A stretch of 64,000 bases of DNA from Ruminococcus sp. (GCA_017411835.1 JAFQPG010000008.1:60468-124467); one strand, 5' to 3'. Shown: positions 32,902 to 42,142, numbered from the stretch's first letter. Numbers and translations: made by a program. The notes: generated from the sequence alone by a model not told the origin.

Positions 32902-34908
32902 TTATTCCTCTGATTGATTTTGAGAACCTGCATTCTCCTCAACGCCCGGCTCATTTTCAACTTCATCAGCCTCGTCGCTTGTGCCGTAAATCATTTTTTC
33001 GTACTGAGCAATCTCTTTTGCTTTGAGCTCCTTGCTCAAGCTTTCAATTCTATCGGCTTCAATCTTTTCTTCGATTTCTTTATCGATTTGCTTAATAACT
33101 TCTTTATTAGCTTCACTAGAAAGCACGCCAAGTTCAGAGATGCTGAAGGTCGTTGTCTGCTGTGGTGCTAAGGAAGGTTCTTTTGTATTTGTATCAGCTT
33201 TCTTTTTGCGCTGATTATACAGCATATAGACGATTATACCTATAGTGCAAAGAAGCATCAAAAGTCCGATAACACTATATAAAATAATGTTGCCTGTATT
33301 TGGTATGTTGCCGTTATATGCGACTGTGCCTTGTCCGCCGTCAACACTTACGGTAAGCGTTTTGCTGTCTTTTGTTTTCTTTGCTAAGTCTTTGTCGTCA
33401 CACGAAAGCTCGATAATGTTCTCGTCGCTAGATGATTTAACGGTGTAGTTAATCGGTCGGTTTGCGTTTGTCGAATTGAGCATATACGCAAGATTTACGT
33501 AATCAGTCAATTTTGTTTTTGCCGACAGCGACATCGGTGCTTCCTTTGCCTCGAATGACATAAAGTTTCCACTGCCAAAGTATTTGACAAGCTCGTCTGT
33601 AATATCTGAAGCACTGCCCTCACAAACCACACGACAAATAAGGTTTTTATCATCTTCGTCGGTAAGCACATTCGCGCCCTTTTTCTTGAAGAAATCGTTT
33701 GCGTAAAGCATACCGTCCATACCCTGTGTTTTAGAGTACAAGAAGTCGGTTGTTCTGATAAAGTAATCTTTGTCAACAACCTCTAAATTCATATTAATTC
33801 CATTGATAGCATACTCTATGCCGTCAGGAATTTTAAGCTTCATTGTATCAGTTTCAAAAGATGTTGAGTACACGCCATCTTGCCACATACCGACGGTATT
33901 CCACTTACCCTGTGAAAAGACGTTGCCGTCGCCATGTGTGGTTTTTGTTGGCAAAGCGTATCTGTATTCAAGCTTAACGCTCTCACCCTCGCTGTTCATA
34001 AAGCTGAAAGTGTTAAAGCTTTCTTCGAAAACAAGTCCTTCTGAAAGCGGAGTGCTCGAATTATCCTTGTCACCGTAGAACAGCTCTTGTTCTTCAATAT
34101 CAAGCAGTTTTGCAGTAAACAAAGCAAGCTCGTCTATAGAAAGCGCTTTGAATATAACCTTGTACTCCCAGTTTGTGCCCTGATTTGTCCACCCGCTATA
34201 CTGCGCCTGTGGATGTGTAAGGGATGCAAAATACGGCTCAATCGAGCCTGCTAAATCTGTATAGGTTTTATTAGGCACAACAAACGTTACAGTACGATCA
34301 AATGTACCGTCTTTAAGATTTGCAGTCTCAACCAAAATAGAGTTAATCGGTTTGCCCTCTCGCTGTGAGATATCAATAGTTGAAGAAGTGTTAAAAACAG
34401 TATCGTTGATGCTAACAGTATTTGCGAAATAGTTGTATTCAACCGATTTGGTTTCTTCGTTATTTGCAGATGTTTTTACTATCCAGCTGATTAAATCAGC
34501 GACGTCGAAATCCTCTTTCATTCTTGTGCCCGAGCACAAAACAGACTGCGGCTGTGACATATTAGAGCAAACCTCTCTGCCTACAAGCTCACTCACCTGC
34601 GAGATATACTGATCGTGCGACTCAAAAGCTATATCCATAACGAAAACGTAACCGTCCTGCTCAACGCCACGATACTCAAACTTTGATGTTTCGCTTTCTT
34701 TAAGCGGGTTTTTCTCGAGCAAAAGCTCTGTAAGACTGTCGATGTGAGCATCAAGCGGATATTTAATTGTAATCTGACGATGCCCTGCAAAGTTTGAATC
34801 AATCGTAAGCACCGACTCCACCTGCGCTTTGCTGTTTGAACAGCCCGTTAAAACAAGCGTGGAAAACAGCAGTAAAACAACAAGCACTATCGAAAGTATT
34901 TTTCTCAT
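32902..34908 (-). CDS. Large lipoprotein with a second, C-terminal membrane span and charged tail
   Basis: The 668-residue protein begins with a lipoprotein signal ending LTGC (Cys 23), then about 530 residues of beta-rich extracellular sequence I do not recognise. A membrane span follows near residues 557-580 (NIILYSVIGLLMLLCTIGIIVYML), with RKKK after it and about 85 charged, coiled-coil-like residues rich in Glu and Lys. A lipid anchor at one end and a membrane span at the other is unusual. IPNTG just before the span looks like a sortase motif, but the long tail argues against cleavage. It is in an operon with cyclase, HAD and queH genes. Function unknown. Confidence 0.7.
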   Translation of the reverse strand: MRKILSIVLVVLLLFSTLVLTGCSNSKAQVESVLTIDSNFAGHRQITIKYPLDAHIDSLTELLLEKNPLKESETSKFEYRGVEQDGYVFVMDIAFESHDQYISQVSELVGREVCSNMSQPQSVLCSGTRMKEDFDVADLISWIVKTSANNEETKSVEYNYFANTVSINDTVFNTSSTIDISQREGKPINSILVETANLKDGTFDRTVTFVVPNKTYTDLAGSIEPYFASLTHPQAQYSGWTNQGTNWEYKVIFKALSIDELALFTAKLLDIEEQELFYGDKDNSSTPLSEGLVFEESFNTFSFMNSEGESVKLEYRYALPTKTTHGDGNVFSQGKWNTVGMWQDGVYSTSFETDTMKLKIPDGIEYAINGINMNLEVVDKDYFIRTTDFLYSKTQGMDGMLYANDFFKKKGANVLTDEDDKNLICRVVCEGSASDITDELVKYFGSGNFMSFEAKEAPMSLSAKTKLTDYVNLAYMLNSTNANRPINYTVKSSSDENIIELSCDDKDLAKKTKDSKTLTVSVDGGQGTVAYNGNIPNTGNIILYSVIGLLMLLCTIGIIVYMLYNQRKKKADTNTKEPSLAPQQTTTFSISELGVLSSEANKEVIKQIDKEIEEKIEADRIESLSKELKAKEIAQYEKMIYGTSDEADEVENEPGVEENAGSQNQSEE

Positions 34909-34936
34909 AATTTACCTCAAAAAAGTATTCCGCCTT

Positions 34937-35527
34937 TTAAATACCCTTGCCCTCGTCTATGAGTACAGCTCTGCAAGGAGCCGCCTCAAGCTCTGATAAC
35001 TTTATTGGAAAAGCACACAAGGTATAGACATCATCTCTTACTCCCTCTAAGTAGAGATTTTCAAGCACAACTATACCGGCGCGCGCAAGCTCAAGATGTG
35101 TACGCATCTCATCAAAAGGAGCGGCGATGCTTTGAGCGTCTGTGCCGATAAGCACAAGCCCGCTTTGAGCAATAACCTGTGCCGCACTAGATGTAAGGTA
35201 TGCGTTGCCACTGCCATGCAAAATAAGTCGCTTTTTGCAATGTGGCAAAAGCTCCTCCATATCCTCACCGGTTAAAACGCCGTCTATTGTGACAACTGTG
35301 CACTTACCATAAAATCTTGACATTCTGATTTCACCGATAGTAGCGCCGTCCTCATCAAAATGCTTTGGAGCATCAATATGCGTAGCGTTGTGAGTGCACA
35401 TAGTAATCTGTGACAAATTATAGGCATCACCATCTTCGATGCTTTTAAGAGTCTTGACCTGTGGTGCAGGGTCGCCCTCATAAGGCGAAGTTGACAATAC
35501 ATCTCTCGAAATATCATAAAAATTCAT
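34937..35527 (-). CDS. Cyclase/kynurenine formamidase-like metal hydrolase
   Basis: The 196-residue protein belongs to the cyclase family. It carries the metal-binding motif CTHNATHIDAPKHF (HxxxHxDxxxHF, near residues 44-57), IGTDAQSIAAPF and VVLENLYLEGV. Members hydrolyse amides or lactones such as N-formylkynurenine; the substrate here is unknown, and no tryptophan-degradation gene is nearby. It is the first gene of the operon that continues with the lipoprotein, HAD phosphatase and queH. GGGGGG precedes its ATG. Confidence 0.87.
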   Translation of the reverse strand: MNFYDISRDVLSTSPYEGDPAPQVKTLKSIEDGDAYNLSQITMCTHNATHIDAPKHFDEDGATIGEIRMSRFYGKCTVVTIDGVLTGEDMEELLPHCKKRLILHGSGNAYLTSSAAQVIAQSGLVLIGTDAQSIAAPFDEMRTHLELARAGIVVLENLYLEGVRDDVYTLCAFPIKLSELEAAPCRAVLIDEGKGI

Positions 35528-35635
35528 ATTATGCCCCCCTTTTTCACTAATTATAGCATAAATTTTTTTAAAATAAAGAATAGTTTGTTAATTTTACGCA
35601 ATATGTTGTATTCAGATAAATTGCACATAACAAAA

Positions 35636-35658
35636 GGGACAGGCAAAACGCCTGTCCC
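35636..35658 (-). terminator. Terminator after the dockerin protein gene
   Basis: Arms GGGACAGGC and GCCTGTCCC flank a 5-base loop; TTTTG follows on the minus strand. Confidence 0.88.
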
Positions 35659-35693
35659 AAAAGTTTATCAATAATTAAATCTTATGAAAATTA

Positions 35694-38618
35694 TTATGAT
35701 GGATATGTTACAGAAAGCTTCTTAGAGCTTGTATCAACTGTAAACACGTAATCACCCGCAGCCTTTGTAGTAATCTTGAAGTTACCGCCTGAAGATGATA
35801 ATGATACGTCTGTTGCAGTAGCTGTGAAAGTCTTAGAACCGCCGTACCATGTGCTACCGTTCTTTACTTTGAACTCGTAAGTTGTGTTAGCAGCGAGCGT
35901 CATAGTAACCGTAGCAGTTGTAGCAGAGCTTGATTCCTTCATAAACTCATCAGAGCCCTGACTCCAGCCGTTGAAGCTACCTGGAAGGAAGTAACCTGAA
36001 CTAACAAGAGTAATTGCTTTTATATCTTCTGGATTTGCATACCATGTTTTTGTCGCAAGATCATAATACTGGTCTACATTGAAAACAAGGTCTGCTGTCT
36101 GGCTACCATTGTCACCATTGTTGAAGATGATTTTAGAATACTTTGTTGCAAATGTAACTTTCCAAATCTTTGCACCGTTAGCAGCAGTCTTGCCAGTATC
36201 AGTCATAACTATACCTGGCCATGTTGTACCTGAACCGCCATCATTCCATGCGTGTGCTGTAAGGTTAGTCCAGTTGCTTGAGTTTACACAGTAAGCTGTG
36301 TATGTAGCAGGAGCTGTTGTAGGTTCCTGTGTAGGTGCATCTGTTGGAGCGTCTGTAGGCTCGTCAGTTGGAGCTACAGTTGGTTCATCTGTTGGTTCGT
36401 CAGTTGGAACTGTTGTAGGAGCATCTGTAGGGTCTACATTTGTCTTCTGCTGTACTGTGAAGTAATCGTATGAGTAATCCTGTGAAGCTGTTGGGTCAAA
36501 GCTTAATGTGCAAAGACCTGTTTTATTTTCGCTGCCGATGCTGTAGTTTGGAGCATCGCCGTCTTCTGTGCCCTTATACCAACGTGTGATTTTTTCACCA
36601 TCGAAAGCAACAACCTTGAGCGCATCGCCCAGATAGAATGTCCAATCGAGTGTGTAGATACCATCGCCATCAGCGTCTGCGAGCTTTCTGTCTGCTGCTG
36701 TTTCGTCAACAAACCAGCAATCTTCACCGTTCAAATCACCAACGAGATAGTAACCTGCCTCAGCCTTTGGAGCGTCTGTTGGTTCTTCTGTAGGATCAAC
36801 TGTAGTTGGCTCTTCTGTAGTTGGCTCTTCTGTAGTAGGTTCCTCTGTAGTAGGCTCTTCTGTGGTAGGTTCCTCTGTAGTAGGTTCTTCTATAGTAGGC
36901 TCTTCTGTAGGTTCTTCAGTTGGTTTAATATCTGAATATTCGTACATACCGCAAGGCTTTGTATTTGTATCTGCGTCGTATGTCATATAGTAAACATAAC
37001 CGTCTTTGATATCTGTTACATCTTCTGACTGGTCACGACCGTATGAACCCTCGCCTGAGAATACGATGCCTGTGATGTCAGCAGGTACTACCGTCTTGTA
37101 GATGTCGTATGTACCGTCGCCGTTTTTACCAACGATTTCTGTCATAACTTCGCCTGGCCATGTTGCGTTTTCGCCGTCAGCGCCGCCCCAGTAGTAGATA
37201 GAAACCTCTGGCCACATCCAGTTGTTTTCAAAGTAGATAGTCTTTGTAGCTGGTGTTGGGCCATCTGTTGGCTCTTCTGTTGCCTTCTTCTGTACTGTGA
37301 AGTAATCGTATGAGTAGCCCTGTGAAGCTGTTGGGTCAAAGCTTAATGTGCAAAGACCTGTTTTCTTCTCCTCACCAATCTTGTAAGTTGGCTCACCCTC
37401 AGCCTTATACAAAGCTGTGATTTCTTTACCGTCGAAAGCAGCTACCTTGAGCTCGTCGCCCATATAGAATGTCCAATCGAGTGTGTAGATGCCATCGCCA
37501 TCAGCATCTGCAAGCTTTCTGTCTGCAGTGAGTGTATCAGCATCCCAGAGTGACTGACCATTTAAGCTACCAACGAGATAATAGCCCTCTGTTAATGTAT
37601 CGTCCTCTGTAGGATCAACTGTAGTTGGCTCTTCTGTAGTTGGTTCTTCTGTAGTAGGTTCCTCTGTGGTAGGTTCCTCTGTGGTAGGTTCCTCTGTGGT
37701 AGGCTCCTCTGTAGTTGGCTCCTCTGTAGTAGGTTCTTCTGTAGTAGGTTCCTCTTCAGTAGGGTCTGTAGGCTCAACTGTTGGGTTTACAGGAACATAT
37801 TCATACATTTCGCATGGCTTTGTATCTGTTTCTGCATCGTATGTCATATAGTAAACATAACCGTCTTTGATATCTGTTACATCTTCTGACTGGTCACGAC
37901 CGTATGAACCCTCGCCTGAGAATACGATGCCTGTGATATCAGCAGGTACTACCATCTTGTAGATGTCGTATGTACCGTCGCCGTTTTTACCAACGATTTC
38001 TGTCATAACTTCGCCTGGCCACTCAGCGTTTTCGCCGTCAGCGCCACCCCAGTAGTAGATAGAAACCTCTGGCCATACCCAGTTGTTTTCAAAGTAGATA
38101 GTCTTTGTTTCAGGTGTTGGGTCAACAGTTGTTGGTTCTGTTGGATCTGTAGGATCAACTGTAGTTGGCTCGTCAGTCGGAACTGTAGGGTCAACTGTAG
38201 TTGGGTCTGTTGGATCAGTTGGATCAACTGTTGTTGGGTCTGTTGGATCTGTAGGATCAGTTGGGTCAGTATCACCAAATGTGAATTCGTCACCAATACC
38301 TAAACCTAAAGCACTATCGATACCAGCAATAAACTTCTGAATTAAAGTTGCATCAATAATGTCAACCTTGCCATCCTTGTTAGCATCAGTTGCTGCAAAT
38401 TCGATTGTGCCTTCTGCAGGCTTAGCAAAGCCTTCGATGTCAGCAATAATCTTCTGGATATAAGTAGCGTCAATAACGTCTACTTTACCATCGCCGTTTG
38501 CATCGCCAAGCTTGTAAGTTGCAGTCTCAGCTGAAGTGCTTACGATACCTACGCTAAACATAGAAACGAGCATAGTCATCGCAATTACCAAGCTGATAAT
38601 TCGCTTGAATTGTTTCAT
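35694..38618 (-). CDS. Secreted dockerin protein with three CBM26-like modules (amylosome starch-adherence type)
   Basis: The 974-residue protein has a signal peptide (1-31) and an N-terminal dockerin (about 36-112) with two calcium loops, DANGDGKVDVID and DANKDGKVDIID. Two CBM26 modules (about 169-274 and 456-557) share IYFENNW and GEGSYGRDQSEDVTDIKDGY. Two copies of an unnamed module (about 344-443 and 619-722) contain GYYLVG.LNG and DGIYTLDW. A third CBM25/26-like module (771-872, IIFNNGDNGSQTADL) and a terminal SusE-like module (GYFLPGSFNGW) follow. EEPTT and DAPT linkers join them. No catalytic domain or anchor exists, so it should attach to cohesins such as those at 24348-30257. ATG 38618 follows GGAGG. 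Confidence 0.85.
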   Translation of the reverse strand: MKQFKRIISLVIAMTMLVSMFSVGIVSTSAETATYKLGDANGDGKVDVIDATYIQKIIADIEGFAKPAEGTIEFAATDANKDGKVDIIDATLIQKFIAGIDSALGLGIGDEFTFGDTDPTDPTDPTDPTTVDPTDPTDPTTVDPTVPTDEPTTVDPTDPTEPTTVDPTPETKTIYFENNWVWPEVSIYYWGGADGENAEWPGEVMTEIVGKNGDGTYDIYKMVVPADITGIVFSGEGSYGRDQSEDVTDIKDGYVYYMTYDAETDTKPCEMYEYVPVNPTVEPTDPTEEEPTTEEPTTEEPTTEEPTTEEPTTEEPTTEEPTTEEPTTEEPTTVDPTEDDTLTEGYYLVGSLNGQSLWDADTLTADRKLADADGDGIYTLDWTFYMGDELKVAAFDGKEITALYKAEGEPTYKIGEEKKTGLCTLSFDPTASQGYSYDYFTVQKKATEEPTDGPTPATKTIYFENNWMWPEVSIYYWGGADGENATWPGEVMTEIVGKNGDGTYDIYKTVVPADITGIVFSGEGSYGRDQSEDVTDIKDGYVYYMTYDADTNTKPCGMYEYSDIKPTEEPTEEPTIEEPTTEEPTTEEPTTEEPTTEEPTTEEPTTVDPTEEPTDAPKAEAGYYLVGDLNGEDCWFVDETAADRKLADADGDGIYTLDWTFYLGDALKVVAFDGEKITRWYKGTEDGDAPNYSIGSENKTGLCTLSFDPTASQDYSYDYFTVQQKTNVDPTDAPTTVPTDEPTDEPTVAPTDEPTDAPTDAPTQEPTTAPATYTAYCVNSSNWTNLTAHAWNDGGSGTTWPGIVMTDTGKTAANGAKIWKVTFATKYSKIIFNNGDNGSQTADLVFNVDQYYDLATKTWYANPEDIKAITLVSSGYFLPGSFNGWSQGSDEFMKESSSATTATVTMTLAANTTYEFKVKNGSTWYGGSKTFTATATDVSLSSSGGNFKITTKAAGDYVFTVDTSSKKLSVTYPS

Positions 38619-38681
38619 AAGATTTTCCTCCATTTCAATATTGTGCATTGCACAAAAAGCGCACATTACACTATTGTAAAC

Positions 38682-38710
38682 ATTATACCCCTGTTTGTAA
38701 TATTTTGCAA
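38682..38710 (-). promoter_or_regulatory. Promoter of the dockerin protein gene
   Basis: On the minus strand TTGCAA (38710-38705) and TATAAT (38687-38682) are 17 bases apart. A perfect small dyad, TTGTGC-ATT-GCACAA (38641-38655), lies in the leader before the ribosome site. Confidence 0.7.
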
Positions 38711-38891
38711 TATTTTTAACATCTTTTTCATAGGCTCGGATATAGAAAAAAACACAAAAGTTTTGTTGATTATGCACAAAAGACCATATTTCTTTTTGTG
38801 CGATAACTTCAAATATCTACGCTGTTAATTTCACAAAATGTTGTGGTGCAGATATTTACTTTTGTTACCTATTGTTATCTCTAACAAAGAA

Positions 38892-38917
38892 AAGACTGCC
38901 AGAAAACTGACAGTCTT
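38892..38917 (-). terminator. Terminator after tex
   Basis: On the minus strand AAGACTGTCAG and CTGGCAGTCTT pair with one mismatch around a TTTT loop and are followed by TTCTTTG. Confidence 0.8.
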
Positions 38918-38921
38918 GTAA

Positions 38922-41087
38922 TCATTGCTCTTCTTTTATATCTCTCATAGTCAAGCTGATACGCTTTTTGTCAACATCTACAGATAAAACCATAACCTTG
39001 ACAATATCACCGACTTTGAGCACCTCACTCGGATGCTTAATAAACCTGTTGCAAATACGGCTAATATGCACCAAACCGTCCTGATGCACGCCGATATCAA
39101 CAAACGCACCAAAGTCGATAACATTACGCACAGTGCCTGTGAGCACCATACCTGCTTTTAAATCCTCCATAGAGAGCACATCGGTTCGTAAAAGCGGTGG
39201 CGGAAGCTCTTCACGCGGGTCACGGCCCGGTTTAGAGAGCTCTTTAATGATATCTTCAAGCGTAGGCACACCTACCTCCAAGGTTGATGCGATTTTTGCA
39301 ACAGAACCTAAAGCGTTAACTTTTTCTTCGATACCAGCGATACCGCCGTTTTTAATTTCACTTGCTTTACAACCACAAAGCTCTATAAGCTTTTTAGCGA
39401 CATCGTAGCTTTCAGGATGCACGCCTGTGCTGTCAAGTGGGTTTCTGCTTTCTGCTACTCGCAGGAAGCCTGCGCACTGCTCATATGCTTTTGGTCCCAG
39501 TTTTGGGACCTTCTTTAATTCTGCTCGAGAATTAAACTGTCCGTTTTCTTCTCTGTAAGTAACGATATTTTCGCAAACTGCAGAGGATAAGCCGGCAACT
39601 CTTTTCAAAAGCGATGCCGATGCTGTATTTAAGTCAGCGCCGACATTATTAACGCATTCTTCAACGATGCCATCTAACGCAGAATCAAGCTGTTTTGGAG
39701 GCATATCGTGCTGATACTGACCAACACCGATAGCTTTCGGCTCGATTTTTACAAGCTCTGCAAGCGGGTCTTGGAGTCTTCTCGCAATAGAAATCGCACT
39801 TCTTAGGGTTAAGTCAAACTGCGGGAATTCCTTAGCCGCAAGCTTCGATGCGGAATAAACGGAGGCGCCCGCCTCGTTTACGACCATATATGAAACCTTT
39901 TGAGGAATTTCTGAAATTACAGATGCTGTAAACATCTCGGTCTCTTTAGATGCTGTGCCGTTACCGATAGCGATGATCTCAACGCCGTGCTTTTTGATAA
40001 GCATTTTTAAAATGCGCTTTGACTCGTCAACCTTCGATTGTGAATGAGTCGGATAGATGATAGAAGTATCGAGAATCTTGCCTGTAGGGTCAACAACAGC
40101 AACCTTACAGCCTGTACGATAACCAGGATCCAAGCCTAAAGCAACCTTACCCTTTACAGGAGGCTGCATCAAAAGCTGGCGCAGGTTTGTCGCAAATACT
40201 TTAATCGCACCTGTAACCGCTTTGTCAGTGAGCTCGTTTCTAATTTCTCGCTCTACAGACGGAAAAATCAATCGTGAATACGCATCTTTGCACGCTTCAT
40301 ATACTGCATCAGAACACATTGACGTGCCCTTTACCATTACAGACGCTATCGAATTGAGCGGTTTTTCGTCATCAAGGTTGATGCTGACTTTAAGAAATTT
40401 TTCTTTTTCACCTCTGTCGATTGCAAGCACCCTATGTGATGCAATCTTAGAAACAGCTTCTTCAAAATCGTAGTAAAGGGTATAAACGCTCTCGACATCC
40501 TCGTCAACCGCTTTTGATACAACGGTTGCATTTGCAAAGCAGAGGTTACGGATACGCTTTCTGATTTCAGCGTTATCTGAAACAGTTTCAGCGATAATAT
40601 CGAGCGCACCCTGCAGAGCATCCTGTGCAGAAGCTACACCCTTTTCCTCATTTACATAATTTTCTGCAAGAGCAAGCGGGTCAGCCTTTGTATCACTTTG
40701 CTCTAAAATATAAAGTGCGAGTGGTTCAAGACCCTTTTCTTTTGCAACAGATGCACGGGTTTTACGCTTTGGTCTGTACGGACGGTAGATGTCTTCAACC
40801 TCGGAAAGTGTAGTCGCTTTTTCAAGGGAAGCCACAATCTCGTCAGTCAGCTTTTCCTGAGCATCGATTAAATCTCTTACCTCTTGCTTTCTCTTATCAA
40901 GATTGCGCAGATAGTCAAGTCTGTCAGAAAGCTCGCGGATGAGCTGGTCATCCATACTGCCATGAGCTTCTTTACGGTATCGCGCAATAAACGGAATAGT
41001 GTTGCCCTCATCAAGCAGGTCAATAACGTTTTTAGCGTAGTCGACCTTGATATTAAAATGCTGGGCTAAGCTAAGTGCATAATCCAT
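38922..41087 (-). CDS. tex: Tex-family RNA-binding transcription accessory protein
   Basis: Tex is a conserved nucleic-acid-binding protein linked to transcription. The 721 residues show the usual order: an N-terminal helical part with NTIPFIARYRKEAHGSMDD, a YqgF-like domain (ALGLDPGYRTGCKVAVVD), helix-hairpin-helix motifs (VGQYQHDM, then ELKKVPKLGPKAYEQCAGFLR), and a C-terminal S1 domain (GMVLTGTVRNVIDFGAFVDIGV). I chose ATG 41087 rather than TTG three bases earlier. It is a single gene with its own promoter and terminator. Confidence 0.95.
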   Translation of the reverse strand: MDYALSLAQHFNIKVDYAKNVIDLLDEGNTIPFIARYRKEAHGSMDDQLIRELSDRLDYLRNLDKRKQEVRDLIDAQEKLTDEIVASLEKATTLSEVEDIYRPYRPKRKTRASVAKEKGLEPLALYILEQSDTKADPLALAENYVNEEKGVASAQDALQGALDIIAETVSDNAEIRKRIRNLCFANATVVSKAVDEDVESVYTLYYDFEEAVSKIASHRVLAIDRGEKEKFLKVSINLDDEKPLNSIASVMVKGTSMCSDAVYEACKDAYSRLIFPSVEREIRNELTDKAVTGAIKVFATNLRQLLMQPPVKGKVALGLDPGYRTGCKVAVVDPTGKILDTSIIYPTHSQSKVDESKRILKMLIKKHGVEIIAIGNGTASKETEMFTASVISEIPQKVSYMVVNEAGASVYSASKLAAKEFPQFDLTLRSAISIARRLQDPLAELVKIEPKAIGVGQYQHDMPPKQLDSALDGIVEECVNNVGADLNTASASLLKRVAGLSSAVCENIVTYREENGQFNSRAELKKVPKLGPKAYEQCAGFLRVAESRNPLDSTGVHPESYDVAKKLIELCGCKASEIKNGGIAGIEEKVNALGSVAKIASTLEVGVPTLEDIIKELSKPGRDPREELPPPLLRTDVLSMEDLKAGMVLTGTVRNVIDFGAFVDIGVHQDGLVHISRICNRFIKHPSEVLKVGDIVKVMVLSVDVDKKRISLTMRDIKEEQ

Positions 41088-41124
41088 CAATTTGGTTTCC
41101 TTTCCAAAAAATTAATACCAATGC

Positions 41125-41153
41125 ATTATACCACTTTTTGGATAAATACGCAA
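41125..41153 (-). promoter_or_regulatory. tex promoter
   Basis: On the minus strand TTGCGT (41153-41148) and TATAAT (41130-41125) are 17 bases apart. Confidence 0.6.
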
Positions 41154-41220
41154 ACCTTTTTGTAACACATTTATAGCTTTTGAAATAGTATGTAGTGTAA
41201 CACAGAAAGGAGGAAAACAC

Positions 41221-41346
41221 ATGTGTTCTAACGGTTTCTTCGGTAACAACAGCTGTTGCTGGATTATTATTCTTCTCGTTATTTTATTCTGCTGCTGCGG
41301 TAATAACAATAACGATTGCGGTTGCTCAGGTGGCTGCGGTTGCTAA
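41221..41346 (+). CDS. 41-residue cysteine-rich membrane peptide
   Basis: AAAGGAGG at 41206-41213 precedes ATG 41221 and a 41-codon frame closed by TAA. The peptide has ten cysteines: one at position 2, a CC pair before a WIIILLVILF membrane segment, a CCC triplet right after it, and four in a Gly/Asn/Asp tail ending GGCGC. A strong bidirectional terminator follows. The ribosome site, codon use and terminator make it a real gene despite its size. It resembles small spore or membrane peptides only in general form. Possible roles are metal or thiol binding at the membrane; no function is known. Confidence 0.75.
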   Translation: MCSNGFFGNNSCCWIIILLVILFCCCGNNNNDCGCSGGCGC

Positions 41347-41373
41347 AATAAAAAATAAATACGTTTAAATAAA

Positions 41374-41402
41374 AAACAGCCGAGGAGTACCCTCGGCTGT
41401 TT
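41374..41402. terminator. Bidirectional terminator
   Basis: Arms AAACAGCCGAGG and CCTCGGCTGTTT flank AGTAC. It ends the small Cys-rich gene and the convergent hydrolase gene. Confidence 0.9.
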
Positions 41403-41407
41403 TGAAT

Positions 41408-42142
41408 TTACGCTATGTAGTTTTTAAAGCTTTCAAGCAAAAGAGCGTAGTCTTGCTCGTTGTAGTAATAGTGGGTTGAGTTTTCGAGGATATGTACATT
41501 GATGTTATTATTCTTTAACAGAATTTTAACCGCTTTAAAGGAGACCATTTCATCAAAGCGAGATTGGAAAACTACGCAAGGGGTAGAAAGCTCTGTTACA
41601 AGCTTTCTCACACTTTTAATTTCAGAAAACAGCTCGAGATATCGTGGTATCCAACCCAAGTATTTAAAGATATTCTTGCTGTCTTTTATGCCGTATGCTC
41701 GCTTTGCCGAGGCGGCGTGCTTGTCGTCGTCCCTGACTTTATTAAAATACACCTTAGCAACATTAATAAACATAGAAGGCTTGATAAACAATTTAAGCGG
41801 TGAGGCAATCAAAAATAGTTTCTTTACTGTTTGTTTGCGGTTAATAGCCTCAGAAATCGCAAAAAGCGTACCCATAGAATGTGCGACTATGATTATATTC
41901 TTATGCGTTTTTTCGAGCTCGTCGATTTTATCGCTGACCTGCTTTTTCCATTTTGCCATCGAAGTTTTCGAAAAATCGCTGACGCCTTTTCCATGACCAT
42001 CTAAAAGCATATTACAAAAAGACATATCAGCAGGTACGAGCTTGACAAAATCTGAAAAATGCTCGGGAGTTCCGATGATACCGTGAATAAACAGCACCGC
42101 AGTATCTGCGTTATCGACTATTTTTATAGACTCTTTATGCAC
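41408..42142 (-). CDS. Alpha/beta hydrolase (monoacylglycerol lipase/carboxylesterase-like)
   Basis: The 244-residue protein has the oxyanion segment VLFIHGIIGTPEHF, the nucleophile elbow VAHSMGT (Ser near residue 94), an acid segment SRFDEMV and the catalytic His in NSTHYYY, so the triad is complete. It has no signal peptide. Such enzymes cleave carboxylic esters of small or lipid substrates. The start is GTG at 42142 with GGAGG seven bases upstream. It is a single gene, and the substrate is unknown. Confidence 0.85.
   Translation of the reverse strand: MHKESIKIVDNADTAVLFIHGIIGTPEHFSDFVKLVPADMSFCNMLLDGHGKGVSDFSKTSMAKWKKQVSDKIDELEKTHKNIIIVAHSMGTLFAISEAINRKQTVKKLFLIASPLKLFIKPSMFINVAKVYFNKVRDDDKHAASAKRAYGIKDSKNIFKYLGWIPRYLELFSEIKSVRKLVTELSTPCVVFQSRFDEMVSFKAVKILLKNNNINVHILENSTHYYYNEQDYALLLESFKNYIA

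Noticed and set aside
33290-33320. IPNTG in the lipoprotein as a sortase motif
   Set aside because: About 110 residues follow it, including a long charged tail, whereas sorting signals end within about 35 residues of the motif.
38619-38777. 53-codon N-terminal extension of the dockerin protein
   Set aside because: GGAGG and a standard signal peptide begin at ATG 38618, and the promoter lies inside the extension.
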